A stretch of DNA of 64,000 nt from CAXBGS01 sp963975425 (GTDB lineage: Bacteria; Planctomycetota; Planctomycetia; Pirellulales; Pirellulaceae): NCBI GenBank assembly GCA_963975425.1, contig CAXBGS010000004.1:496001-560000 (forward strand), read 5' to 3'. Below, piece by piece: positions 42,629-51,867 of the stretch; position 1 is the stretch's first letter, and every line of letters begins with the position of its first letter. The notes below the pieces were generated by a model. That model saw nothing but the letters and a program-made list of their open reading frames with translations, was not told the origin of the DNA and searched no databases. Both the position numbers and the translations under genes were made by a program.

Positions 42629-44146
42629 TTAGTAGGTGACCGTGACACCAAGGTCTACGCCCTGAACCCACATGCCGGTGTCCTGGAAAGTGAACAAGCG
42701 ATTCGTGTCGACGAACGGTGCTTGAAACTGCGTCCCATCAATGTTGGGATTGATGTAATCACCAACCAGGGCGACGTTGTCAAAGTACATGAAGGTGTAC
42801 CCGACATTGAACTCGACGTGGTCGCGGAACTTGTAACCTAGTTTCAAATTCCACTCGGGGATGAATGAGAACTCGTCATTCTCGAACGTGCCCGACTCAC
42901 CCAGTCCGACAAAGATGCCGGCGTCGGCATCGGGGTTTAGCGAGTCGGTGCGACTGCCGCGAGCTGTCTGAGTTTGCTGCATATTGCCCAAGTGAACCTT
43001 GGTTAACGAGCGTGCGGTCCAGCGTCCACGAGAGATCACCGATTCGAGACCGATTTGACCACCATGAAAGCGATTTTCCGTTTCGCCGTAGTCGCTAAAG
43101 GTCCGAACTTGCCCGGTTCCAGGCAGATTGTCGATGCGAGCATTCAGCCCTAGCGTGTGGTCAACCTGGAAGTATGAGTAGCCACCGATGAAGTCGGTGC
43201 TGCAGCACTTGCCCGACACAAAGTTGATTCGTGCGTAGGCTTCGGCGGCGAGCATGTCGATCGCACTTTCCACTTGAACGCTGCCGGTGAAATTACCGTT
43301 GAGCGCGACAATCACGGCGTCGTGCTGATTCAAGTCGGTGTTGAAAAACGGGATTCCGACCGATCCATCGGAACCATTGGTTGTTCCGCGACTGTAGTCA
43401 TCGGAACTTTCATCCAGAATCCAAAAGCGGCCGCCGATTCCGATGTCGTCGGTGATCCATTTTCCATAGTCACCACGGAAGCCGACAGAAAGATCCGATT
43501 CCAGTTCACCACCGAACGCAACGTTTGCATTGGGGTTCGACAGATACGGAAGCTCGCCAGCGGGTGCCGTTACGACCAATGGTGGTGTTTCGACAGGTTG
43601 AACGAACCACATCAAGAATTCGGCGCGAGCCCAGCCCGCACTGTTGCCGCATTTCATCAGGTCGGCGAGTCCGCCGAGTCCGTTCTTGCCGCAGCCGAGT
43701 GAATCACAGCCGCCGTCGCATCCTCCATCACAACCGCCGTCACAGTAAGCCGACGTGGGTGCGGAGTAAACGCTGCCACTGGCCATGTCGAAACCGACCG
43801 GTTGCAGCTGCGATGCAGCCACCGGTGCGTACTGCCGACCCGCTGGTTGGCGAACTTGAGCCATTTGTGAACTCTGGCGCACATGGTGACTGGCCGATCG
43901 AACCGCCGTGCCGGCTTGTGCTTCATTGGCGTACGATTCTGCTTCGTCGCTTGCCCGCATTGCGTAGCTGGCATCTTCGGCAAAGTAGGCATCTTCTTCG
44001 GCAGAGGCAACGTCGCCAACAAAGGCGACGGGTGTCACGAAGCCGTCACCATCGTAGGTAACGTCGTTTTGTTCGCCTGAGGCGACAGTTGAGGCGGACA
44101 GCAACATTGCTGCCAAGGTCATGCCTCGAAATTTAGTTTTCATCAT
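42629..44146 (-). CDS. BBP7-family (DUF1551) outer-membrane beta-barrel protein
   Basis: A 505-residue exported protein of a planctomycete-specific family. A signal peptide covers about the first 25 residues (FRGMTLAAMLLSASTVASGE). Residues 30-135 are Ala/Ser/Gln-rich, then comes a Cys-rich repeat, CDGGCDGGCDGGCDSLGCG near 139-157. From about 170 on it shows alternating strands with aromatic belts, for example WARAEFLMWFVQP, GDYGKWITDDIGIGGRFW, LKLGYKFRDHVEFNVGYTFMYFDNV, ending in GVDLGVTVTY with a terminal aromatic residue as in outer-membrane barrels. It has its own terminator. No ligand or transport role is known to me. The repeated CDGG block could bind metal or cross-link in the cell envelope. 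Confidence 0.85.
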   Translation of the reverse strand: MMKTKFRGMTLAAMLLSASTVASGEQNDVTYDGDGFVTPVAFVGDVASAEEDAYFAEDASYAMRASDEAESYANEAQAGTAVRSASHHVRQSSQMAQVRQPAGRQYAPVAASQLQPVGFDMASGSVYSAPTSAYCDGGCDGGCDGGCDSLGCGKNGLGGLADLMKCGNSAGWARAEFLMWFVQPVETPPLVVTAPAGELPYLSNPNANVAFGGELESDLSVGFRGDYGKWITDDIGIGGRFWILDESSDDYSRGTTNGSDGSVGIPFFNTDLNQHDAVIVALNGNFTGSVQVESAIDMLAAEAYARINFVSGKCCSTDFIGGYSYFQVDHTLGLNARIDNLPGTGQVRTFSDYGETENRFHGGQIGLESVISRGRWTARSLTKVHLGNMQQTQTARGSRTDSLNPDADAGIFVGLGESGTFENDEFSFIPEWNLKLGYKFRDHVEFNVGYTFMYFDNVALVGDYINPNIDGTQFQAPFVDTNRLFTFQDTGMWVQGVDLGVTVTY

Positions 44147-44181
44147 AAGTCTCGTTCAGTCCGGGAACACTGGTTTGACTG

Positions 44182-44212
44182 CTATAGGTGGATCGACCGA
44201 ATCCACCCGTAG
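44182..44212. promoter_or_regulatory. 12-bp inverted repeat in the divergent barrel/secA-like region
   Basis: Arms 44182-44193 and 44201-44212 match at 10 of 12 positions around a seven-base spacer, with the inner seven bases (GGTGGAT/ATCCACC) perfect. It lies about 40 bases upstream of the barrel-protein ATG and may be an operator or leader hairpin. Confidence 0.4.
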
Positions 44213-44405
44213 ATGCAGTACTGTCGGAACCCTAGGTAGAGTCGACCTATCTTCGCTATCTTCATAAATGAAAGTTACGAAGTTTATCTATCACCCCTGA
44301 AACACTCGCTAGAATGAGTTTTTGCCGGCACCGTCGAAGACAAATCGACTGCCATCTGACCAAAATATCCGGCAGAATGATCCGAACGTTGCTGAGAGAG
44401 CCTGG

Positions 44406-46940
44406 ATGTCCGCGCGAGACGCAAACGACTTAACCGACCCCAACATCGAGGATGAGCATGATGACTTCGCGATGGACGATGTGGCGGACCGTTCGAACTT
44501 CCCCGATCCCGATCCAGGTCACCAGCCCGATCCAGGTCACCAGCCCGATCCAAGTCATCAGCCCGATCCGCAAGGCCACGACCAGTCGTCGCCGGTGCAG
44601 ACCGAAAACGAGTCGCCTGGTGCAGGTGATGCACATGTCGACAACGAGCCGCCAGAGGTAAACCCGTCGCACGCAGAACGCGAACACACCACGGACATCG
44701 CCCCCACGGTGACCGACTTGCTGGCAGAAACAGAACGGTTGGCGGCCACGGATTCGCTAGAGCAACCAGAACTGCCGCAAGCACCCGAACCGCTTGAGGA
44801 TGCAGAACCGCTGCTCGAACGGGAACCGGAGTCGTTGGGCGAACCGCAGCAGGACTTCGGCGTCCAGGACATTGTCGCCCAGGACACAGTAACACAGCAC
44901 GCAGAAACACAGGGCGCCGACGCGTTGCTTGCGCCGGAACCGGCGGAAGACGGTTCGGCGCAACACGCCGATGCGGCGGCTCGGCGCAGCGGTGGAACTC
45001 ACAAAGCCGTCTCGGCGATTTCGATGCAAGGGATTCGTCCGCGGATGATTCGCTGGCGGAAACAACTTGCCCAGATCAGCGAGCTGGAATCGACGCTGCA
45101 AGCCGAGGAAGACATCACCCTTCGCAAACGTTCGCTCGCACTGCGATATCGCGCGATGGCCGGCGAAAAGTTGACGACGCTGCTGCCGGAAGGTTACGCG
45201 CTGGTTCGCGAAGCCGGCCGCCGAGCTTTGGGGATGCGGCACTATGACGTGCAAATCATTGGTGGCATCGCATTGTTCGAAGGCTATATCGCCGAGATGC
45301 AAACCGGTGAAGGTAAAACGCTGACCGCGACGTTACCGTTGTATCTGCATTCATTGGTCGGCAAGGGCGCACACTTGGCGACGGTCAACGACTACTTGGC
45401 TAAACGTGACGCCGAATGGATGCGCCCGGTGTTTGAATTGCTGGGTTTAACCGTTGGCATCATTCAAACGCCCGACGACCAGGGATCACGTCGTACGGCT
45501 TACGGCGCATCCATCACCTACGGGACGGCCAAGGAGTTCGGGTTCGATTTTCTACGAGACCGTCTGTTGCTGCGAGCACAAAACCGTTTGCAGACAGAAA
45601 TGCTTGGTGACGGAGGCGGGCTTAGCGACAGCGGTGACAAACCGGTCATGCGAGGCATGCATTTCTGCTTGGTCGATGAGGCCGACAGCATCTTGATCGA
45701 TGAGGCGAGAACGCCGCTGATCATCGGCAGCATCGAAGACACCGTTCGCGATCAAATCGTTCAAACATATCACTGGGCGTCGAAACATGCGCCGGAGTTT
45801 GAACAAGACAACCACTTCACGATCGACCCAGAAACCAAACAATACGAACTGACCGCACGGGGACGGCAAAAGGTACGCTCGCTGCCCAAAGACGACCTGG
45901 TTCGCACCATGGGCTTGGTCGATTTGTACGAGTTTACCGAGCGGGCGGTGAAAGTTCACGAAGAGTTCTTGTTGGACCGTCAATACGTGGTGCGACCGGG
46001 TGAAAAGGGAGTCGACGAGATCGTGATCGTCGACGAATTCACCGGCCGACTTGCCGAAGGACGCAAGTGGCGCGACGGCATTCACCAAGCCATCGAAGCC
46101 AAGGAAGGGATTGAAATCAGCGTGCCGACCGGACAGGCGGCACGGATCACGGTACAGGACTTGTTCCTTCGATACCCACACCTCGCTGGCATGACGGGAA
46201 CCGCGGCCACCAGTGCGAGAGAGCTGAAACGAATCTATCGCACGCCCGTGTTGCGAGTGCCCACGAACCGCCCACCACGCCGCAAGCGATTGCCCGATAG
46301 CGTGTACGGGTCGATGATGTCCAAGTTCGAAGCGATCGTTCGCGAAGTCGAAAAGGTTCATGCCGATGGTCGTCCCGTATTGATCGGAACGCGATCGATC
46401 GACAAGAGCGAGATCATCTCGAAACTGCTGGACGGTCTGGGCATCGAGCATCAAGTGCTTAATGCCAACAACGTCGAACGCGAAGCAGAAATCGTTTCGC
46501 TGGCGGGCGGCCGCGGCAAGGTCACCGTGGCAACCAACATGGCCGGTCGCGGTACCGACATCAAACTGGGTGACGACGTCGAAAGCATCGGCGGGATGCA
46601 CGTCATCTGTACCGAATTGCACGATGCGGCACGAATTGACCGGCAATTGATCGGCCGCTGCGGTCGACAAGGTGATCAAGGATCGTATCGACAATTCCTT
46701 TCCCTGGATGATGACATCCTGAAAGGTGGGCTGGGACCGGACAGGGCCCAAAAGCTAAAGCAGCGAGGTGCCGACATTGCCGGTTCGGCCGACCGCTTTG
46801 CCAAACTCTTTCGCAAAGCCCAGCGAAAGGTCGAGCGAAAGCATTTTCGCGATCGAATGGTATTGCTGCATCACGAAAAGGAACGCAAGAAGATGCAGCG
46901 TGAAATCGGTCAAGACCCGTATCTGGACACGCCAGATTGA
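44406..46940 (+). CDS. SecA-like ATPase, C-terminally shortened, with long acidic N-terminal extension
   Basis: A DEAD-type translocase ATPase related to SecA. The first 200 residues are acidic, Pro/Gln/His-rich and repetitive (three DPGHQP-like hexapeptides near 36-53) and look disordered. The SecA core starts near residue 205 (IRPRMIRWRKQLAQI). It has Walker A MQTGEGKTLTATLP near 300, TVNDYLAKRDAEWM, the DEAD-like VDEADSILIDEARTPLII near 423, LAGMTGTAATSARE, ATNMAGRGTDIKLGDD near 710 and IGRCGRQGDQGSYRQFLSLDDD near 750. The chain ends about 75 residues later, where Escherichia coli SecA has some 300, so most of the helical scaffold, the helical wing and the zinc-binding tail are missing. 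It is probably an accessory SecA. ATG 44406 was chosen over TTG 44322 because GAGAGAG precedes it. Confidence 0.85.
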   Translation: MSARDANDLTDPNIEDEHDDFAMDDVADRSNFPDPDPGHQPDPGHQPDPSHQPDPQGHDQSSPVQTENESPGAGDAHVDNEPPEVNPSHAEREHTTDIAPTVTDLLAETERLAATDSLEQPELPQAPEPLEDAEPLLEREPESLGEPQQDFGVQDIVAQDTVTQHAETQGADALLAPEPAEDGSAQHADAAARRSGGTHKAVSAISMQGIRPRMIRWRKQLAQISELESTLQAEEDITLRKRSLALRYRAMAGEKLTTLLPEGYALVREAGRRALGMRHYDVQIIGGIALFEGYIAEMQTGEGKTLTATLPLYLHSLVGKGAHLATVNDYLAKRDAEWMRPVFELLGLTVGIIQTPDDQGSRRTAYGASITYGTAKEFGFDFLRDRLLLRAQNRLQTEMLGDGGGLSDSGDKPVMRGMHFCLVDEADSILIDEARTPLIIGSIEDTVRDQIVQTYHWASKHAPEFEQDNHFTIDPETKQYELTARGRQKVRSLPKDDLVRTMGLVDLYEFTERAVKVHEEFLLDRQYVVRPGEKGVDEIVIVDEFTGRLAEGRKWRDGIHQAIEAKEGIEISVPTGQAARITVQDLFLRYPHLAGMTGTAATSARELKRIYRTPVLRVPTNRPPRRKRLPDSVYGSMMSKFEAIVREVEKVHADGRPVLIGTRSIDKSEIISKLLDGLGIEHQVLNANNVEREAEIVSLAGGRGKVTVATNMAGRGTDIKLGDDVESIGGMHVICTELHDAARIDRQLIGRCGRQGDQGSYRQFLSLDDDILKGGLGPDRAQKLKQRGADIAGSADRFAKLFRKAQRKVERKHFRDRMVLLHHEKERKKMQREIGQDPYLDTPD
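44511..44564 (+). repeat. Three 18-bp coding repeats in the SecA-like gene
   Basis: Three copies of GATCCAGGTCACCAGCCC, the last with two changes, encode DPGHQP-type hexapeptides in the disordered N-terminal extension. Being in phase (18 bases), copy-number change would lengthen or shorten the extension without a frameshift. Confidence 0.8.
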
Positions 46941-47306
46941 TCATCACAGGGCAACGCCTTGGACCGTTCCTCGCTTGCACCCCGGCTGGTCGTTTGCGTG
47001 TGAAACTCCGCGTGAGGACATAAAATTTTGTTTCGTCGTGGATCGGTGTTGACACTTCCTTTCAAAACTCCGTATTCCCGCTTCAACTCAGGAAAATCTC
47101 GAAGGATTCCGCGGCCGTTGTTGGCTGATCGTTTGTTCATGGACGAGCAAACGGAAGAGCCCTTTGCCGGTTCTCTTGAACCACGACACAGACATTACAA
47201 CTAGAGCCGTATGCTCGACGAGCGTGAGTCGGAACTCAGTCACCACTGATTCCGGAGCACCAGGGAAGAATTAATTGAAGTCTCACCGCGAAGAAGGAGA
47301 GTCGCG
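46941..47306. other. Intergenic region between the SecA-like and secretin genes
   Basis: About 365 bases, no gene seen. It contains the putative promoter at 47049-47078 and a strong ribosome binding site (GAAGGAGAG) about six bases before the secretin TTG start. Confidence 0.45.
47049..47078 (+). promoter_or_regulatory. Putative promoter of the secretin gene
   Basis: TTGACA at 47049-47054 and TATTCC at 47073-47078 with an 18-base spacer. The -35 box is perfect, the -10 box weak. The leader to the start codon would be about 220 bases. Confidence 0.3.
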
Positions 47307-50300
47307 TTGAACCGCCTCGCAAATTTACACGTAACCCGTGTGCTGAGCCTCGCCACCGCTTGGTGGGTGCTGGCGCCGTCGGACGTGTCCGCCCAACTGT
47401 CGATGCCAGAGTCCTCGGCGACTGGCAACTATTCGACACCCGCTGGCAGCAGTACCGTCGCCGCGCCGACACCGGCCGCCGGTCAGCAGCTGATCAAAGA
47501 AGCTCGCCAAGCGATGGCCGACCGAGACTTCGTAAAAGCAGTCGACCGCTATCGAAAGGTATCGGAGATGTCGAGCAAGGTGACGCAGCTGCGAAGCGAC
47601 GTCGCCCGCTTGCAAGTCGACTTGCGAGTGGCGGGCATTGATTCGGAATTGTTGGCCATGCCAAACTACGCGGCATCCCCCAACGCACCGTCGCCCATGC
47701 TGCAGCTTCCCGATGTCGCGAACGCGTCACCGATCCAGGCGTCCAGTTCGAGCGACGTTACCACTCGAAAGCGTGAAGCGCTTCGATTGCTGGCGATCGG
47801 TCGAGCCGCGCTCGATCGCGGCGACGCTCAAACCGCTCTCCAAATTGCCAAACAAGCTCAAGCGTTAAACGTTCCCGAACAAAACTTTGCTCCGGGCGAA
47901 CCTCGCGTATGGCAATTCGTGCTAGATGCCGAATCAGCCGCTCGGCGATCGCCGACCGCGAATTCGGGTGTCAGCCAAGCCGGCGGCATTTCGACCAGTG
48001 AAGACCAAGCCGCGATCGCGCAGACACTGTTCAACCTGTCACCTTCGGGCGCCCCGCTGGGCGGAAATGGCTCGGACATCAAACAGGTCCAAGCCCAAGA
48101 GATCATCGCAGAACCGTTGCCGCCGCGACCGTTCAGACAACAAACCCTTGGCGCGCCGGCCATCACTCAATCGCCGATCGCACAAGAAACGCCCATCAAT
48201 CCACCTGCTCCCTCAGGCGGAACGACCAGCATGGGCCAGTACTTGTACGAACAAGGACTGCAGGCACTCGCGGCCGGTCAAACCGCCGACGCACGCAGCA
48301 AATTTGTCGAGGCCTGGCAATACGAATCGCAACTTGACTTGGCAACACGCCGCCAACTGAAAGACAAGCTGACGCTGTTACAGCCCACTCGTTTACCATC
48401 GGCCGGCGGTACCAAGCCGGAATCCGAGATGACGGCAATCGAGAAAGCCCAACTGGCTTCGCAAGAAGAAACGCGTCGTTTGTACCGTGAGATCACAACT
48501 GAACTCGCCGATTCCAACGAGATCAAAACCACCAAGCCTTTGGATGCACTGGATCAATTGAATCGGCTGCGACGCCGCGTCGATGGTTCCACGGTAGACG
48601 AAACGTCAAAGCGTTCGCTCGTGGCGATGGTCGACCGAGCTCTCTCGGACCAAAAACAGTATGTCGAGGCCAATCGGGCTCAAATCGAACTTGATCTGCA
48701 AAACGAAGCAATCAAAACCGAATTGGCCACCAATTCATCACGCGAAGCTCGTATCGATGAAGAGATTTCAGCTCTTGTCGAAACGTACAACGATTTGATG
48801 GACGAACGACGATTCCCCGAAGCGGAAGTGATTGCCAAGAAGGTTTCGGAACTGAAACCCGGATCGGAAATCGCCATCAGCATGTTCCACTCCAGCCGGA
48901 TGGGAACTCGACTGCAACTTGCTGAAGAAATCAGTGCGGCCAAGGAAGACTGGAACGTCCGGGCCTTTCGCGACATCGAGGCGTCCGCCGTTGGCATGAA
49001 TCCCGATCGAACCATCGAGTTCGACGACGCAAAAACATGGAACGACAAGTCGCTGCGACGAATGATGGGCGAAAGCGAAGACACTCATATGAGTGCCGCC
49101 GAACGCGACATCCAGCGTCGTTTAGATACCAAAGTCGAAGCCAACTACGACCAACGCCCGCTGGCCGAGGTGATGGAAGACCTGTCCGCCGTGACCGGTA
49201 TCCCGATCGTCTTGAACAACCGAGCGATGTCGGCCGTCAAAGTAAATGCCGATACGCCGGTGACACTTAAGTTGCCGCAATCAGTATCGCTTGACAGTGC
49301 ATTGAACTTGATGCTGGACGATCTGGAACTGACCTACATGATCGAAAACGATGTGTTGAACATCACCAGTATCGAAGCCAAGCAAAGTAACACCTTCCCC
49401 CGCGTGTATCGCGTGACCGACTTGGTCACCCCGATCCCCAATTTCACCAGTTCATACGAAGACGGTCTGGCCGGTGCACTTCGCGCCGCCTATCAAATGT
49501 CCAATCCGCAATCGGATGTGCAGTTGATTCCCGTTTCGGCAACCGACCTGGGCATGGGAATGGCAAACAGCATGTCGCCGACACAAATGCCGCCGAACAT
49601 GCTGGGACAGTACAACGGCATGGGCCAGGCCAACTCGTTCGGTCCCGGCAGCCAATCAAACAGTGGACGAGGGGGCAGCTCGTTCGCAGATTTCCAATCG
49701 CTGATTGACCTGATTCAAACGACGGTCGTTCCGGATACCTGGGAAGCCTTGGGCGGCCCAAGTACGATGTCGGAATACCCACAGAACTTGAGTCTTGTGA
49801 TCAGCACGACCAGTGACGTGCACGACCAGATCAGCGACCTGCTGGAATCGCTTCGTCGACTACAGAATCTGCAGATCACGATCGAAGTGCGGTTTATCAC
49901 GCTGTCCGATACGTTCTTCGAACAAATCGGGGTCGACTTTGACGTGCAGTTTGATGACAACGTCTCGCAATTGCCCGACGACGACAGCGGACCATCGGTT
50001 TCGATCGGATTCGATGGGACCAACGGTGTTCCGACGGCCGACTTGGACATCCAATTCGATCAAAACAACTTTAACGTCGCGTCGCCATTCGGTACGCCAG
50101 ACCCAGGATCATTCTCGACCCTCGGTTTTGCAATCCTGAGTGACATCGAAGCGTTCTTCTTCCTGCAAGCCGCACAGGGCGATAGCCGGACGAACGTGAT
50201 GCAAGCACCGAAGGTGACTTTGTTTGACGGTCAAATCGCGACGATCAGCGACGTGACGCAGCGTCCCTTTGTGACCAGCATCACGCCGGTCGTGGGTGAC

Positions 50301-50849
50301 TTTGCCGTCGCACAGCAGCCGGTCATCGTGGTGCTCAACGAAGGAACCCAGTTGAACGTGCAAGGGATCGTCAGCAACGATCGCCGATTCGTCCGCATGA
50401 CGCTGGTTCCCTTCTTCAGCCAAATCGGTGATGTCGATACCTTCACATTCGAAGGCAGCCGCACCACCAGCCGCACCAGTCGCAACGAAGAGGACACCAA
50501 CGGTGACGGTGTCGTCGACGAAAACGATGCGGTCGATGAAGACACCGAACAAGACGTCATCACCGGTACCACGGTCCAGTTGCCGACGTTCGCATTCACG
50601 AACGTTAGCACGACGGTCAGTGTTCCCGATGGCGGTACCATCTTGTTGGGCGGTATCAAGCGTTTGGCCGAAGGCCGCCAAGAACGCGGCATGCCGATGC
50701 TTAGCAAAATCCCCTACCTGAGTCGCTTGTTCCGCAACACGGCCGTTGGTCGCGATGCACGAAGCTTGATGCTGATGGTCACGCCACGCATCATCATTCA
50801 GGAAGAAGAAGAGCTGGCACAAACCGGTTACGAAGCTCCGCCACGCTAG
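47307..50849 (+). CDS. Secretin (GspD/PilQ superfamily)
   Basis: An outer-membrane channel-forming protein of 1180 residues. It has a signal peptide (about 1-30, ending PSDVSAQ). A long helical region with TPR-like repeats follows (IKEARQAMADRDFVKAVDRYRKV near 55; LYEQGLQALAAGQTADARSKFVEA near 312). Next is an STN/N-domain (PLAEVMEDLSAVTGIPIVLNNR near 615). The C-terminal secretin domain has MQAPKVTLFDGQIATISDV near 965 and the signature VSVPDGGTILLGG near 1105. A Gln/Met/Gly/Asn-rich linker lies around 745-795. The start is TTG, supported by GAAGGAGAG upstream. No gene for GspE, GspC, pilins or a pilotin is adjacent, so the secretion system it serves must be encoded elsewhere or be non-standard. 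Confidence 0.9.
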   Translation: MNRLANLHVTRVLSLATAWWVLAPSDVSAQLSMPESSATGNYSTPAGSSTVAAPTPAAGQQLIKEARQAMADRDFVKAVDRYRKVSEMSSKVTQLRSDVARLQVDLRVAGIDSELLAMPNYAASPNAPSPMLQLPDVANASPIQASSSSDVTTRKREALRLLAIGRAALDRGDAQTALQIAKQAQALNVPEQNFAPGEPRVWQFVLDAESAARRSPTANSGVSQAGGISTSEDQAAIAQTLFNLSPSGAPLGGNGSDIKQVQAQEIIAEPLPPRPFRQQTLGAPAITQSPIAQETPINPPAPSGGTTSMGQYLYEQGLQALAAGQTADARSKFVEAWQYESQLDLATRRQLKDKLTLLQPTRLPSAGGTKPESEMTAIEKAQLASQEETRRLYREITTELADSNEIKTTKPLDALDQLNRLRRRVDGSTVDETSKRSLVAMVDRALSDQKQYVEANRAQIELDLQNEAIKTELATNSSREARIDEEISALVETYNDLMDERRFPEAEVIAKKVSELKPGSEIAISMFHSSRMGTRLQLAEEISAAKEDWNVRAFRDIEASAVGMNPDRTIEFDDAKTWNDKSLRRMMGESEDTHMSAAERDIQRRLDTKVEANYDQRPLAEVMEDLSAVTGIPIVLNNRAMSAVKVNADTPVTLKLPQSVSLDSALNLMLDDLELTYMIENDVLNITSIEAKQSNTFPRVYRVTDLVTPIPNFTSSYEDGLAGALRAAYQMSNPQSDVQLIPVSATDLGMGMANSMSPTQMPPNMLGQYNGMGQANSFGPGSQSNSGRGGSSFADFQSLIDLIQTTVVPDTWEALGGPSTMSEYPQNLSLVISTTSDVHDQISDLLESLRRLQNLQITIEVRFITLSDTFFEQIGVDFDVQFDDNVSQLPDDDSGPSVSIGFDGTNGVPTADLDIQFDQNNFNVASPFGTPDPGSFSTLGFAILSDIEAFFFLQAAQGDSRTNVMQAPKVTLFDGQIATISDVTQRPFVTSITPVVGDFAVAQQPVIVVLNEGTQLNVQGIVSNDRRFVRMTLVPFFSQIGDVDTFTFEGSRTTSRTSRNEEDTNGDGVVDENDAVDEDTEQDVITGTTVQLPTFAFTNVSTTVSVPDGGTILLGGIKRLAEGRQERGMPMLSKIPYLSRLFRNTAVGRDARSLMLMVTPRIIIQEEEELAQTGYEAPPR

Positions 50850-50874
50850 GCCGCTTCATCAACGACTGAAATGC

Positions 50875-50914
50875 AAAAAAGCCTCAGAGCCGAAACCGCT
50901 CTGGGGCTTTTTTT
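50875..50914 (+). terminator. Rho-independent terminator of the secretin gene
   Basis: GCCTCAGAGC (50881-50890) pairs with GCTCTGGGGC (50898-50907) with one mismatch around a seven-base loop, flanked by A6 and T7. It lies about 30 bases after the secretin stop and could also act on the other strand. Confidence 0.88.
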
Positions 50915-51031
50915 ATGTTTTCATGTCATCGCAAACGGCCCTTCGAGCAGGCACGGTTGCCGCCAGGGTTTCTCGCATTGCGGCCGAAACACAACGGCGA
51001 TGTCGTGAATCGAGCGATGCCGTAACTCTAA

Positions 51032-51619
51032 CTATGCCGTTGCAGCCGGGCGCAACTGGCCAACGATGATCGCGATTGCCGCGCTCGACATCGGCGTGCT
51101 CATACTGGCAAGACGTCCGGAATCTTTTGCCGCCTGGGCAGGCGATAACGGAACGTGCACGAACAGGCTCTTTGTATTCAGGCCAAATGATTCCGCGTAA
51201 TGTTGACTCAAGAACAATGCCGCGTTGCACAGATAAGTGCCGGCATGATGTGAGATTTCGACCGGGATGCCCGCATTGACTAGCGAACTTTCCAACGGCG
51301 GCAGTTTCAACGGCGACTGATAAGCGGCCGGTGCATCCTCGATCAGCGGTGTTCCGTCGCCTCGAACGTTCAACCCGATCGCTTCGAGTTTGATGTGCGT
51401 CGCACCGGGTGATTGCCCCAGGTGGATCGCAAAGTCGTAATCCTGTTGCAGATCCTTACGCAGCTGTTCGCTCATCCGCGTCAGGTCGACGGGGTACCGC
51501 CGCGTGGTGATCTCGGCCACGCCGTCGTACCAATTCGTCAAATCCACGAGCGCTGACCAGCTGGAATTCTCCTGCCATCGATCGTAGGGCTCAAATGCGG
51601 TCAACAGAATTCGTGTCAC
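51032..51619 (-). CDS. pcp: Pyroglutamyl-peptidase I-like cysteine peptidase (C15)
   Basis: A cytoplasmic peptidase that would remove N-terminal pyroglutamate. The protein opens with RILLTAFEPYDRWQENSSW, the C15 pattern TGFxPF...NPS in modified form. The catalytic triad can be placed at E79 (HIKLEAIGLNV), C131 (HAGTYLCNAALF) and H155 (LFVHVPLSP). HLGQSPGA near 67 is the other conserved stretch. At 195 residues it is slightly short. The first motif differs from the classical one (Y for F, W/S for the Asn-Pro-Ser), so specificity may differ. It is monocistronic. Confidence 0.8.
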   Translation of the reverse strand: MTRILLTAFEPYDRWQENSSWSALVDLTNWYDGVAEITTRRYPVDLTRMSEQLRKDLQQDYDFAIHLGQSPGATHIKLEAIGLNVRGDGTPLIEDAPAAYQSPLKLPPLESSLVNAGIPVEISHHAGTYLCNAALFLSQHYAESFGLNTKSLFVHVPLSPAQAAKDSGRLASMSTPMSSAAIAIIVGQLRPAATA

Positions 51620-51867
51620 GGATGATGTCTTCGACTAGGATGCGGACGAGGCGAATTGACGCCAACGAGACCAACTCCAATGGATTGGTTTCGAAGCAAA
51701 ATCATCCTTGATCGACGTGGACCTAGCATAGTTCGACGGCGCGTCACGATCAGCCCGGTAACTCTATAGCATGGAAAAGTCGGCCAGGCTTGGGAACAAT
51801 CCCGCAAACCAAGCGTTTAGAAATGGTCGCGACCCGATTGATCGTTATCTGATGAGGCCTGCCTGTC

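Noticed and set aside
42444..42671. N-terminal extension of the aldo/keto reductase
   Set aside because: The extension would translate a terminator hairpin and the heptamer repeat. The family fold begins at the ATG at 42443.
45552..46751. A 399-codon open frame on the minus strand
   Set aside because: It lies exactly antisense to the SecA-like gene, whose motifs are unmistakable. The antisense translation shows no domain.
50109..50822. A 237-codon open frame on the minus strand
   Set aside because: Antisense to the secretin signature region. The His/Asp-rich translation is the mirror of Val/Ile/Asp codons and has no domain.
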